From an uncultured Pelagibacteraceae bacterium (lineage in GTDB: Bacteria > Pseudomonadota > Alphaproteobacteria > Pelagibacterales > Pelagibacteraceae), in the NCBI GenBank assembly GCA_902519375.1, contig CABYJS010000001.1:34240-98239 (forward strand): 64,000 nucleotides of DNA, in the 5' to 3' direction. The notes under the pieces are model-generated. The model ran no database searches, had not been told where the DNA came from, and saw nothing but the letters and a program-made list of their open reading frames with translations. Both the position numbers and the translations under genes were made by a program. Shown here in pieces: positions 22,574-32,487 of the stretch. Positions within the stretch are counted from its first letter, which is position 1; each line of letters opens with the position of its first letter.

Positions 22574-23947
22574 ATGAATTATATTAGTACAAGAAATAAT
22601 CAGAAAAACTTCTCTTTTAAAGATGTTTTTCTAAAAGGTTTGGCTGATGATGGGGGTCTTTTTGTTCCTAAATCAATTAAACAATTTAAAAAAGAGGAAC
22701 TAGAAAATCTAAAAAGCCTAAGTTATAATGATCTAGCTGCTGAAATTATTTATCCGTTTATAGGAGATTTTATGTCTAAAAAGGACCTAATCTCTATAAT
22801 TTCAAAATCGTACTCAAATTTCAGATCTAATGATGTTGTAGAAATCTATGATCTAGGAAATCTAAAAGTTTTAGAACTATTTCATGGTCCAACACTTGCT
22901 TTTAAAGATATTGCTATGCAATTAATAGGTAATTTTTATCAATATCATTTAGGACGTGATCAAAAAAAAATTAATATAATAGTAGCAACTTCAGGGGACA
23001 CTGGAGCGGCTGCGATAGATGCTTTAAAAGGAAAAAGTAATTTAAATGTTTTTGTATTGCACCCAAATAATAAAATTTCACCAGTACAAAGAAGACTAAT
23101 GACAATACATGAAGAGAGTAACGTATTTAATATTGCAGTTGAAGGTAATTTTGATGATTGTCAAAATTTAGTAAAAGCAATGTTCAACGACGAAAAATTC
23201 TCTAAAGCAATTAATATGTCAGGTGTAAATTCAATTAATTGGGCAAGAATTATTGCTCAATCGGTGTATTATTTTTACGCTTATTTCAAAGTTGGAAATG
23301 GTCAACCCTTATCTTTTTCTGTTCCAACAGGTAACTTTGGTGATATTTATGCTGGTTACTTAGCAAAAAAACTAGGTCTTCCAATTGATAAACTAATTGT
23401 GGCTACAAATAAAAATGACATACTTCACAGAGCAATATCAGGTGGCGACTATACTCAAAAAAAAGTGGAGGAAACAAATACTCCAAGCATGGATATACAA
23501 ATAGCAAGTAATTTCGAAAGGCTTCTATACGACATAAAAGATAGTGACTCCGAAGTTACAAAAGATGTAATGGCTGAAATAAGAAATAATACTTATAAAA
23601 TTGATAAAAGTGATTTAGATAAAATTAAAAAGAATTTTATATCTGAGATGCTTGATGAAAATGAGACTGTAGAAATGATAAAGACAATTAATTATGAGCA
23701 TCAGATGATAGTTGATCCACATACTGCTGTGGGTATTGGTGCTGTGAGAAAATTAGGATTAGAAAAAAATTGTATTGTATTATCAACTGCACACCCCTGC
23801 AAATTTCCAAAAGCAATAGAGGATGCAATCTCAAAAACTGAAAATTTACCAGATAGTCTTAAATATGTTAATGACAGAAAAGAAAAATTTGAACTTCTTT
23901 CAAATGATATTGAAAAAATTAAAAAATATGTAATGAATTCAATATGA
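22574..23947 (+). CDS. thrC: Threonine synthase
   Basis: MNYISTRN, FHGPTLAFKDIAMQ, VATSGDTGAAAIDAL, SFSVPTGNFGDIYAGYLA. Confidence 0.97.
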   Translation: MNYISTRNNQKNFSFKDVFLKGLADDGGLFVPKSIKQFKKEELENLKSLSYNDLAAEIIYPFIGDFMSKKDLISIISKSYSNFRSNDVVEIYDLGNLKVLELFHGPTLAFKDIAMQLIGNFYQYHLGRDQKKINIIVATSGDTGAAAIDALKGKSNLNVFVLHPNNKISPVQRRLMTIHEESNVFNIAVEGNFDDCQNLVKAMFNDEKFSKAINMSGVNSINWARIIAQSVYYFYAYFKVGNGQPLSFSVPTGNFGDIYAGYLAKKLGLPIDKLIVATNKNDILHRAISGGDYTQKKVEETNTPSMDIQIASNFERLLYDIKDSDSEVTKDVMAEIRNNTYKIDKSDLDKIKKNFISEMLDENETVEMIKTINYEHQMIVDPHTAVGIGAVRKLGLEKNCIVLSTAHPCKFPKAIEDAISKTENLPDSLKYVNDRKEKFELLSNDIEKIKKYVMNSI

Positions 23948-24432
23948 AACTTAAAATAAAAGATCAAATACCAGATACAGATATTTTTCAGCTTGTTGAT
24001 GGAGAACCGCAAAAAAGTAAATTAAGAGAAATCATAGGTAATGGAAAAATTATTTTGTTTGGTTTACCTGGGGCATTTACATCAACTTGTTCAAAACTTC
24101 ACCTACCAGGTTTTGTGGCAAATGCAGATAAAATTAAAGCAAAAGGGATAGAGAATATATTTTGTTTATCAGTAAATGACCCTTATGTAATGAATGGTTG
24201 GGGAGAGATTAATAATATCAGAAATAGCATTAAAATGTTATCCGATCCGTATTTGTTGTTCACGAAAGCAATTGGTGCAGAAGTTGATCGAAATGCAAAA
24301 GGAATGGGAATTAGATCAAATCGTTATTTAATGGTTATTGAAAACTTCACAATTATTAATATTCATGTTGAAAAAGAAACTAAGGAATGTGGCTTAACTT
24401 CAGCAGAGAATTTATTAAATAATTTAATATAG
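23944..24432 (+). CDS. Peroxiredoxin (Prx5-like/AhpC-TSA)
   Basis: LFGLPGAFTSTCSKLHLPGFV, CLSVNDPYVMNGWG. Confidence 0.92.
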   Translation: MKLKIKDQIPDTDIFQLVDGEPQKSKLREIIGNGKIILFGLPGAFTSTCSKLHLPGFVANADKIKAKGIENIFCLSVNDPYVMNGWGEINNIRNSIKMLSDPYLLFTKAIGAEVDRNAKGMGIRSNRYLMVIENFTIINIHVEKETKECGLTSAENLLNNLI

Positions 24433-24462
24433 GTAGAGCAGTTCTGTTGTCAGGTGCCACAA

Positions 24463-24885
24463 TTATGAGTTTGCGGCATTTCTAGCAAGTAAATCTACTT
24501 CATTGTTTAATTTGTCAGTTGAATGTGCTTTTACCCAATTCCAACTTACTTCAAATTCCTTATTTAGTAGATCTAATTCTGTCCAAAGTTCTTTATTGCT
24601 TACCTCTTTTTTGTTTGCAGTTCTCCATCCATTTTTTTTCCAATTATGTATCCATTCCGTTATTCCAGACTTCACATATTTAGAGTCTGTAAAAATTTCA
24701 ACTTTGCTACCTTTTGGAATTTCTTTAAGAGCTTTAATAGGTGCTAATAATTCCATCTGATTATTTGTAGTATCTTTTTCACTTCCTTTTATTTTTATTT
24801 TTTTTCCATTATTTAATATAATTGCTGCCCAACCACCTTTACCTGGATTTCCAATACATGAACCGTCAGTGTATATCTTAATCAT
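24463..24885 (-). CDS. rnhA: Ribonuclease HI
   Basis: IYTDGSCIGNPGKGGWAAI, TNNQMELLAPIKAL, TDSKYVKSGITEWIHNWKKNGW. Confidence 0.97.
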   Translation of the reverse strand: MIKIYTDGSCIGNPGKGGWAAIILNNGKKIKIKGSEKDTTNNQMELLAPIKALKEIPKGSKVEIFTDSKYVKSGITEWIHNWKKNGWRTANKKEVSNKELWTELDLLNKEFEVSWNWVKAHSTDKLNNEVDLLARNAANS

Positions 24886-25850
24886 TACTTTAAATAATCT
24901 TTATAAGTCTTTAAATTATTGTGTATTAAGAGTTTTTGATAATATTCTCTTGGATCTTTTATTTTAATGAGTGCTGTTTTAGGTGTATTTGAATAGTCAA
25001 AAAGTCTAGTTAGGAAATATCTCATTGCTGCACCACGACATAAAATATTTAATGATTTTTTTTCTTTAATTGAAACTTTTTTTACACTTTCATACCCTTT
25101 AATCAAATTTTTTACCTTTTTTTTGTTTAATAAAAATATTGATTTTTTTTTATCAAAACATAAAGCATTAACACAAATAGCAATCTCATACATAAAGAAA
25201 TCATTTGCTGCAAAGTAAAAATCAATTATTCCTGATAATTTATTTTTATTAAAAAAAATATTGTCTATAAATAAATCTCCATGAATTATCCCAGAAGGTA
25301 ATTTTTTTGGCCATTTTATTTTTATATCTTTAAAATTTATCTTTAGAAATTTTTCTATATTAGTAAATTTTTTTGATTTAAATTTAATACTTTTTAGTAA
25401 TGGTTTTAAATATTTAACACTCATAGAGTTTTCTCTATAGAGATTAATTTTTTTCGTACATAGGTGCATCTCAGCAATCATTTTACCTATGTCATGGCAG
25501 TTTCTTAAATTAAGTGATTTCTTATCTTTTCCCTTTAAAAAGGATACAATACATGCTGTTTTATTCTTTATTTTTATAAGATAACTTCCATTTTTATTTT
25601 TTTGAGGCCTTGGACAATTTATTTTTAAATTATTTAATTGATCCATTAATTTCATGAAAAATGGTATTTCTTTTTGAGAAACCCTTTTTTCAAAAATTGT
25701 TAGTATGAACTTTTTATTTTTTGATTTTAATAAATAGTTGGTATTTTCAATTCCTTGCTTAATACCTTTAAAGTTTATGATTTTTTCTATCTCAAATTTT
25801 TTATTGATATAAGAAATATCTTTTTTATTAATTTTAGTATATACAGCCAT
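24885..25850 (-). CDS. thrB: Homoserine kinase (ThrB, aminoglycoside-phosphotransferase fold)
   Basis: MAVYTKI, GIENTNYLLKS, GIIHGDLFIDNIFF, GIIDFYFAAND, RGAAMRYFLTRLFD. Confidence 0.92.
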   Translation of the reverse strand: MAVYTKINKKDISYINKKFEIEKIINFKGIKQGIENTNYLLKSKNKKFILTIFEKRVSQKEIPFFMKLMDQLNNLKINCPRPQKNKNGSYLIKIKNKTACIVSFLKGKDKKSLNLRNCHDIGKMIAEMHLCTKKINLYRENSMSVKYLKPLLKSIKFKSKKFTNIEKFLKINFKDIKIKWPKKLPSGIIHGDLFIDNIFFNKNKLSGIIDFYFAANDFFMYEIAICVNALCFDKKKSIFLLNKKKVKNLIKGYESVKKVSIKEKKSLNILCRGAAMRYFLTRLFDYSNTPKTALIKIKDPREYYQKLLIHNNLKTYKDYLK

Positions 25851-25851
25851 T

Positions 25852-26805
25852 TTAATTTAATTTTTTTGGAGCTTTAAAGACAACATTTTCTTTAATGATT
25901 TCAATTTCATCAATGCTAACTGTAAATCTATTTTTTAACTCTTTAATAAAATTATCAACCAAAATTTCAGGAGCTGAGGCTCCTGAAGAAATACCAATCG
26001 TATTTGAGTTTTCAATTAAATCAAACGGGATTTTACTTTGTGAATGAATTAATATTGAGTTATGACAACCAGATTTTTTGGCAACTTCGACTAATCTAAC
26101 TGAATTTGATGAATTTCTACTACCTATCACAAAAAATAAATCGCATTTCTTTGCAATATTTTTAACTGCCATTTGCCTATTTGTTGTGGCATAACAAATA
26201 TCCTCTTTCAAAGGCTCCTTGATATCAGGAAATCTATCTTTCAAGATCTGAATTATATCTTTTGTATCATCAACAGATAACGTTGTTTGTGTAACATAAG
26301 AAATTTTTTTATCATTTTGGCGCTTATATTCTTTAGCCTCATCTTCGTTTTGAATAAGATCAATTGATCCTTTTGGTAATTGGCCCATAGTACCGATAAC
26401 CTCAGGGTGATTTTGATGTCCTATCAAAATTAAATGATATCCTGCTTTATTTAAATTTTCAGCCTCTCTATGTACTTTTGATACTAATGGACATGTAGCA
26501 TCAACATAAGTCATATTATAATTTTTAGCATCCTCTGGTATTTTTTTTGGTACCCCATGAGCTGAAAAAATAACTGGTCTAGTTTTATCTTTTATTTCTT
26601 CAAGTTCTTCCACAAAAATAGCTCCCTTATCTTTTAAATCATCAACTACATATTTATTGTGTACTATTTCGTGACGAACATAAACAGGAGCTCCATATTT
26701 CTGAATTGATTTTTCAACAATTTCTATAGCTCTTTCAACCCCAGCACAAAAACCTCTGGGAGCTGATAGCAATATTTTTAATTCTTTATTTTTCATTTTT
26801 TTCAA
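25852..26805 (-). CDS. ispH: 4-hydroxy-3-methylbut-2-enyl diphosphate reductase
   Basis: APRGFCAGVERAIEIVE, YVRHEIVHNKYVVDDL, FSAHGVP, DATCPLVSKVH, TQTTLSVDDT. Confidence 0.98.
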   Translation of the reverse strand: MKKMKNKELKILLSAPRGFCAGVERAIEIVEKSIQKYGAPVYVRHEIVHNKYVVDDLKDKGAIFVEELEEIKDKTRPVIFSAHGVPKKIPEDAKNYNMTYVDATCPLVSKVHREAENLNKAGYHLILIGHQNHPEVIGTMGQLPKGSIDLIQNEDEAKEYKRQNDKKISYVTQTTLSVDDTKDIIQILKDRFPDIKEPLKEDICYATTNRQMAVKNIAKKCDLFFVIGSRNSSNSVRLVEVAKKSGCHNSILIHSQSKIPFDLIENSNTIGISSGASAPEILVDNFIKELKNRFTVSIDEIEIIKENVVFKAPKKLN

Positions 26806-27754
26806 TTAAATATTCGAGCAATATATGTGGAAAGGTTAAAGACGCCAAACCTATAAATATAACTTTAAATATGGCCTCATTTAGCTGGTTTAGATTAAGC
26901 AAAAAATATAAAGCACAGATGAATATAATAGCTGTAATTAAAGAAAGTGGTAATGCTTTATTCAAAAATACATTTAAACCTTTTTTAATACTTTTATTAT
27001 TTAGCTCTGAGCTAAGCGAAATAATATGTCTTATGGAATGTAAAAAACAAAAATATATAGTAAAAGCAAAAAATGGTGTAAAAAAATAATTCATTGCTAA
27101 TATTGATGGAACTTCAAAATAGAAAGAAGCAGACCTTCTTCCAGAAATTAGATAAGAGGATAAAAGAACTAAGCTAAGCATAAATTTAGAAAAATAAAAT
27201 TTTTCTAAATTAAAGATATAATCTACGAAAAGATTATTAGAAATTATTTTAAAAATTTCAATCGTTTCATCAGTATGAAAAGCCAAAGGAGCAAAAATAA
27301 TAATAGATCCTCTAGAAAAATAATAAAAGAATCTTAAATCAGATTGTCTCGTTTCTTTTAAACTATCCTCTTTACCAAAGTGATACGCTGCAATAATTAA
27401 AAAAATTAATAAAGTTAGAGCTGGAAAAATTTTCCATAGAACAATGACAAAGAAAGCAACAAAAATATAACTTAAATAAAAAATTATCGAATTTTTTAAA
27501 GAGTAAAATTTTAAAAGTTTCTTTCCCTTATAATTATCTAGAGATCCATGAGATACCCCAATTGTTGCAATCAAAAAAAAACATATTAAATTTGTTGTAC
27601 TGCTAGTTAGGATAGGATTATCTTTAATTATTTTCCAATCAAAACTCTCAAATTCCTGATTGGGAAATACAAAAATACTCAGTAGAATAACTACTAATAC
27701 AGCAAACCAAATACTGTGGTAAAATTCAAAATCGTCTAATTCTAGCTTATCCAT
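26786..27754 (-). CDS. blh: Brp/Blh-type beta-carotene 15,15'-dioxygenase (retinal-producing)
   Basis: Multi-TM; GVSHGSLDNYKG, AAYHFGKED, FCFLHSIRHI, FPHILLEYLIE; next to crtY/crtB/crtI. Confidence 0.9.
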   Translation of the reverse strand: MDKLELDDFEFYHSIWFAVLVVILLSIFVFPNQEFESFDWKIIKDNPILTSSTTNLICFFLIATIGVSHGSLDNYKGKKLLKFYSLKNSIIFYLSYIFVAFFVIVLWKIFPALTLLIFLIIAAYHFGKEDSLKETRQSDLRFFYYFSRGSIIIFAPLAFHTDETIEIFKIISNNLFVDYIFNLEKFYFSKFMLSLVLLSSYLISGRRSASFYFEVPSILAMNYFFTPFFAFTIYFCFLHSIRHIISLSSELNNKSIKKGLNVFLNKALPLSLITAIIFICALYFLLNLNQLNEAIFKVIFIGLASLTFPHILLEYLIEKNEK

Positions 27755-28821
27755 TAGTAAAACAATGCCTTAATAAAAGTTATTTTTGGCATTTTAAAAA
27801 TAATAGATAAATCCTCAAAAAAATTACTTTTATTAGATAAAAATTTTATAACAGTCTTTGGAGAAGCCTTAAACATTTTAAAGAATATATCAGGCATTTT
27901 TTCTGGATGTTTTTCAAGAACTCTAAGAAATATCTCATCTAAAAATTGATATTTACTACTTATTTTATATTTCTTAGTTTTAGAAATATTTTCAATATTT
28001 TCACATATATATTTACTGTGTTCTTGAATATTTAAAAAAGTGTAACCAGTACTTAACCTTGTCATACCGCCTGCAGTTCCAATATTAATTTTATTTTTTG
28101 TTTCTTCATATGTTGGGTAGAATAGAGGTATTGCACCTTCTTCTTTATAAGTTATTTTATAATTTTTTAAGTTTAAATGATTTTCAATATAATCTTTTAT
28201 TTGATTGTCATAATCTTTTTTAGAATTGTCATTCATTTTCGACAACCAAGTAGTTTCAATTAAAGCTGTAGTCTTTGAATAGGGTAGAGTATAAAAAAAA
28301 TGTACACTTTCCCTTTGGTCACAATCAAAATCCATAAGATTAAAAATTTCGTCATCAAAAAAATCGCTTTGAGTTTCAACTTCTACACCACAAAAATGTT
28401 GCCAAAGGTTTCTATGATCTTTTTTTATCGATGGAACACTATTGAAAACAAAAGAATTTTTTGAGTTAATTTCGCTTATATCTTTAAATAAATAAATATT
28501 ATCGTTTTCTTTTAATTTATTGTTAATTTTTTCATAGAACAACCCACTATCAATACTTTGGTATGGATAGATATTACATTCTAAATGATTCGTTTTTTTT
28601 GGCATATTAACAGAAAAATTTTCCCAATTTTTCTTAACACAATCATCAAAGTTATGAGATGCTACTTTCCAAAAAGACCAAGTTTTATCTTTTTTATATT
28701 CAGTTCTTGGTTCAATAATAGCTAAAGTTTTATTTTTTAATTTTTCATTAATCTCAAGTTCATATGCAAGCGATAATCCTGCACAACCGCCACCAACAAT
28801 AATGTAATCAAATTCTTTCAT
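27754..28821 (-). CDS. crtY: Lycopene beta-cyclase (CrtY type)
   Basis: DYIIVGGGCAGLSLAYEL, DKTWSFWK, YTLPYSKTTALIETTWLS, GTAGGMTRLSTGYTF. Confidence 0.93.
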   Translation of the reverse strand: MKEFDYIIVGGGCAGLSLAYELEINEKLKNKTLAIIEPRTEYKKDKTWSFWKVASHNFDDCVKKNWENFSVNMPKKTNHLECNIYPYQSIDSGLFYEKINNKLKENDNIYLFKDISEINSKNSFVFNSVPSIKKDHRNLWQHFCGVEVETQSDFFDDEIFNLMDFDCDQRESVHFFYTLPYSKTTALIETTWLSKMNDNSKKDYDNQIKDYIENHLNLKNYKITYKEEGAIPLFYPTYEETKNKINIGTAGGMTRLSTGYTFLNIQEHSKYICENIENISKTKKYKISSKYQFLDEIFLRVLEKHPEKMPDIFFKMFKASPKTVIKFLSNKSNFFEDLSIIFKMPKITFIKALFY

Positions 28822-29659
28822 CTAAATTTATTTCCTCACTAATCAAATTATGGTCGTGTTGGATCTGATTATCATTTTTAAAAGTGAATGATAGTATAAG
28901 TAAGTCGAAAATTGAAAGAAAAGTCTCTAATATTTTTTCTATATTTGAAACATATATCTTTCCTGAATTTTGATAATTTTCTAAATTTTTTTTATTTAGA
29001 ATCTTATATCCTATTTTTCTATAAACCCTTCTAGCAACCAAAATAGAAAAACGTAAACTTATTGGTATATCTTTAATTGAATAGAATGAATTTTCGTAAA
29101 AAGAATCAGCCAGATTTATAGTTGAAGAAATTTCGTCAAAACTCTCATTGATATAAAATCGATTATTTTTTGAATCTTCAATTACATCTCTAGATATATT
29201 AGTAAGTTGCATTGCAATCCCAAGATCGATTGCTGACTTTAATGAACTCTTTTTATTTACTCTTAAAATTTTTGCCATCATCAAACCAACTGTTCCAGCT
29301 ACTCTGTATGAGTAAATCAAGAGATCTTTTTCTGAATTTAATTTAACTCTGTCTTTTATATCTGATTTGATTCCAGTTAATAAATCTTGAACAACTTTTA
29401 AAGATATGTTGAACTCCTCAATAAGGCCCCACATATTTTTTATAATAGGGTTATCAAAGTTTTTTTGGTTAAAATCATTCTCAAAATGATTAAATTTTTT
29501 TTCTTTATTTTCTATTTTTTCATCATCATCAGCAATGTTATCTGCAATTCTACAAAAATCGTATAAAGCAGAGCATTTTCTAAATGTTTCTTTAGGCAAA
29601 AAAAAACCTGCCCAATTGAATGACTTAGCATAAACTGACAAGTAACTTTTATTAGACAT
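28808..29659 (-). CDS. crtB: Phytoene synthase
   Basis: SFNWAGFFLPKETFRKCSALYDFCRIADNIADD, YRVAGTVGLMMAKIL, AMQLTNISRDVIEDSKNNRFY. Confidence 0.95.
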   Translation of the reverse strand: MSNKSYLSVYAKSFNWAGFFLPKETFRKCSALYDFCRIADNIADDDEKIENKEKKFNHFENDFNQKNFDNPIIKNMWGLIEEFNISLKVVQDLLTGIKSDIKDRVKLNSEKDLLIYSYRVAGTVGLMMAKILRVNKKSSLKSAIDLGIAMQLTNISRDVIEDSKNNRFYINESFDEISSTINLADSFYENSFYSIKDIPISLRFSILVARRVYRKIGYKILNKKNLENYQNSGKIYVSNIEKILETFLSIFDLLILSFTFKNDNQIQHDHNLISEEINLDERI

Positions 29660-31119
29660 TACAAAATTTTATCTAATACTTTTGCGGATGAAAGTACACC
29701 TGGCACTCCAGCTCCTGGATGCGTGCCTGCTCCCACAAAATAAAGTCCATTATATATTTCTGACTTATTATGAAATCTAAAATAAGCTGATTGAGAAAAT
29801 TTCGGTTGAATTGAAAAGCCAGAGCCATATTTTGTATTTAAGTCTTTTTCAAAATAATCAGGTGTTAAATAAAAATCTGCAACAATATTTTCTCTGAGAT
29901 TTGGCATTAAATCTTTTTGCATTTTATTGATTACTAAATCTCTCATTTTTTCTCCTTCAGTAGACCAATCAATTTTAGACTGATTGTTGGGCACTGGAAC
30001 AAGAACGTAAAAACAATCTTGTCCTTCTGGAGCCATAGATTTGTCTGTAGCTGAAGGCCTATGAAGATAATAACTAATATCATTATTTAATTTTTTATTA
30101 TTGAATATGTCATCAAGATGTTCTTTGTATTTATTTCCAAACTTAATAGTATGGTGTTCTATATTTTCATATTTTTTTTTCGTACCAAAGTAATAAACAA
30201 ATAATCCCATAGAATATTCCATTCTATTCTTTTTCCATCTAAACATCATGGAACTATTTGAATTTCCATTTAGCATTTTTTCGTAGACAGCAGGCGGATC
30301 GGCATTACAAATAACATTGTTAGTTTCAATATTATTTTGATTATCTAATTGAACACCAGTTATCTTATCACCGTCAAAAATAATTTTTTTAACTTCATGA
30401 CCTTTAATTATTTCAATACCAACTTCACTCATCAACTTTTCAAAACCCTTTATAATATTTCCTGTTCCACCCATCGAATAATGTATTCCCCATTTTTTTT
30501 CTAAATATAAAATAAGTCCGTAAATAGAAGTTGTAGTAAAAGGATTGCCTCCGACGAGAAGAGGGTGCATGCTCAGCATCCTTCTTAACTTTTCATTTTT
30601 TATATAAGATGAAACCAGTGAATAAACTGATTTATAGCTTTTGAGTTTTAACAATGCAGGTAATTGTTGCATCATTACAAAAGGTCTATCAAATGGCACA
30701 TCAGCAAGTTCCGTAAATCCTTTATCAAAAATCTTTTTAGTAAAATTTACTAACTTTTCATAACCTTTAACGTCATCCTTATTAATTTCCTCAATTTGCT
30801 TTTTCATTTCGCTTTCATTACCTGAGTAATTAAATTTAGAATTATCCTCAAAAACAAATTGGTACCAAACTTTCAAAGGAGAAAGTTTGATATAATTATC
30901 CGGATTTTTATTAAATAACTCAAACAACTCATTAATTAAATAAGGTGCTGTAATTACAGTTGGACCACCATCATAAGTAAATCCACCTTTTTTAAATACT
31001 CTTGCTCTTCCTCCAAGATCTGGATGTTTTTCAATTAAAGTAACATTATGGCCTTTAGCTTTTAAGCGAAGCGCAGCTGCAATACCACCAAATCCGGAAC
31101 CTATTACGACAGAATTCAT
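29659..31119 (-). CDS. crtI: Phytoene desaturase
   Basis: VVIGSGFGGIAAALRLKAKGHNVTLIEKHPDLGGRARVF, DGGPTVITAPYLINELF, YFVGAGTHPGAGVPGVLSSAKV. Confidence 0.97.
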   Translation of the reverse strand: MNSVVIGSGFGGIAAALRLKAKGHNVTLIEKHPDLGGRARVFKKGGFTYDGGPTVITAPYLINELFELFNKNPDNYIKLSPLKVWYQFVFEDNSKFNYSGNESEMKKQIEEINKDDVKGYEKLVNFTKKIFDKGFTELADVPFDRPFVMMQQLPALLKLKSYKSVYSLVSSYIKNEKLRRMLSMHPLLVGGNPFTTTSIYGLILYLEKKWGIHYSMGGTGNIIKGFEKLMSEVGIEIIKGHEVKKIIFDGDKITGVQLDNQNNIETNNVICNADPPAVYEKMLNGNSNSSMMFRWKKNRMEYSMGLFVYYFGTKKKYENIEHHTIKFGNKYKEHLDDIFNNKKLNNDISYYLHRPSATDKSMAPEGQDCFYVLVPVPNNQSKIDWSTEGEKMRDLVINKMQKDLMPNLRENIVADFYLTPDYFEKDLNTKYGSGFSIQPKFSQSAYFRFHNKSEIYNGLYFVGAGTHPGAGVPGVLSSAKVLDKIL

Positions 31120-31158
31120 TTCGATAATTTATAGTTTTTTAGAAAAATTGTAAGAATA

Positions 31159-31671
31159 TTATGAATTTATTTTTTTTAATTCTTCGTTAGTTTCATCTAA
31201 ATTTTTTTGAAACAAGGTGTCAAGTTTGGATTTATCAACAGATGTAGTAATAATTTTTTTCACAGAGTCCACTGCTATTTTTATTGATGCGTCTTTAATT
31301 TCTTTAATGGCCGCTTCTTTCATTTGACCTATTTTGGTTTCTGCTAAGTTTTTCTTAATTTCAGAGTTTTTATGAAATTTATCGTTAAGTTCAATTACAA
31401 GTTTATCACTATCTTTTTTAGCTTCTTCTAAGATTTCATTACTTACTGACTGAGCTGTATCCAATTTTTTTTGTGCTTCTTCCAGTAATAATTTCGCTTC
31501 TGTTCTTAATTTTTCACTTTCATCTATCTCTTTTTTTATGTCTGATATTAATTTTTCCAAAATGACATTAATTTTTTGAGGTACTTTTAGGTATACAAGC
31601 CCTCCAAAAAAAATAATGAAAGAAATAGCTACCCAAAAAGTTGAATCAATTACCATGATATTTATTTCCAT
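31159..31671 (-). CDS. atpF: ATP synthase F0 subunit b
   Basis: N-terminal TM plus long charged helix; between b' and crtI in an F0 operon. Confidence 0.88.
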   Translation of the reverse strand: MEINIMVIDSTFWVAISFIIFFGGLVYLKVPQKINVILEKLISDIKKEIDESEKLRTEAKLLLEEAQKKLDTAQSVSNEILEEAKKDSDKLVIELNDKFHKNSEIKKNLAETKIGQMKEAAIKEIKDASIKIAVDSVKKIITTSVDKSKLDTLFQKNLDETNEELKKINS

Positions 31672-32236
31672 TTTTTTTTGTTAAATCATTAACAATGGCA
31701 GAAATGCTGCTGTTATTTATTTCAGCTCCAATTAGTTTCCTAACTAGTTGTGCAGATGTCTCGATTGCAATTTTACTGATTTTTTCTGGGGCATTTTTTC
31801 TTAGAACCTCAATTTCTTGCTCAGCTTTTTTTATCTCCCCATCGATCTGTTTATCTAAAAATTCTTTTTTAGAATTAATATCTTTAATTACTTTCTCTCC
31901 AGCATCTCTAAAAATATTCTTTGCTTCTAACTTACTTTTTCGAATAATGTCATCGTACTCTTTTAGTTTAGCATCGCTGCTTTCTCTTTGTTTTTCTGCG
32001 GCCTCAATGTTCTCTTGTATTTGAGATTTCCTAAGTTCTAAGTTCGCACTTATTTTTGGAAGTATTAATCTAGATAAAACTACATATAAAATTCCAAAAG
32101 TAAGCACTAACCAGAATATCTGCGAAATCCAAAACTCAGGATTTAACTGAGGCATACCTCCACTTTCAGCCGCAAAAACTTCTCTTATCAAAAAAAAGTT
32201 AAAAAATATAAACTGAAAAAATATTTTCTTTACCAT
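31646..32236 (-). CDS. atpG: ATP synthase F0 subunit b'
   Basis: GGMPQLNPEFWISQIFWLVLTFGILYVVLSRLILPKI; operon context. Confidence 0.9.
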   Translation of the reverse strand: MVKKIFFQFIFFNFFLIREVFAAESGGMPQLNPEFWISQIFWLVLTFGILYVVLSRLILPKISANLELRKSQIQENIEAAEKQRESSDAKLKEYDDIIRKSKLEAKNIFRDAGEKVIKDINSKKEFLDKQIDGEIKKAEQEIEVLRKNAPEKISKIAIETSAQLVRKLIGAEINNSSISAIVNDLTKKNGNKYHGN

Positions 32237-32241
32237 TTGAT

Positions 32242-32469
32242 CTAAAATGCAAAAAGAATAATTAATGCTACTACTAATCCAAATAATCCAGTTGCCTCTG
32301 CTAGCGCAAAGCCCAAAAGTAAATTAGGAAATTGTTTTTGTGCAGCAGATGGATTTCTCATTGCTCCTGACAAATAATTTCCAAAAATTATTCCAATCCC
32401 GACACCAGCCCCAGCTAAAGCTATTGCTGCTAAACCTGCTCCGATCATTTTTGCTGCTTCTAATTCCAT
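32242..32469 (-). CDS. atpE: ATP synthase F0 subunit c
   Basis: AAKMIGAGLAAIALAGAGVGIGIIFGNYLSGAMRNPSAA, FALAEATGLFGLVVALIILF. Confidence 0.98.
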   Translation of the reverse strand: MELEAAKMIGAGLAAIALAGAGVGIGIIFGNYLSGAMRNPSAAQKQFPNLLLGFALAEATGLFGLVVALIILFAF

Positions 32470-32487
32470 TATATCCTCCTATGTTAA

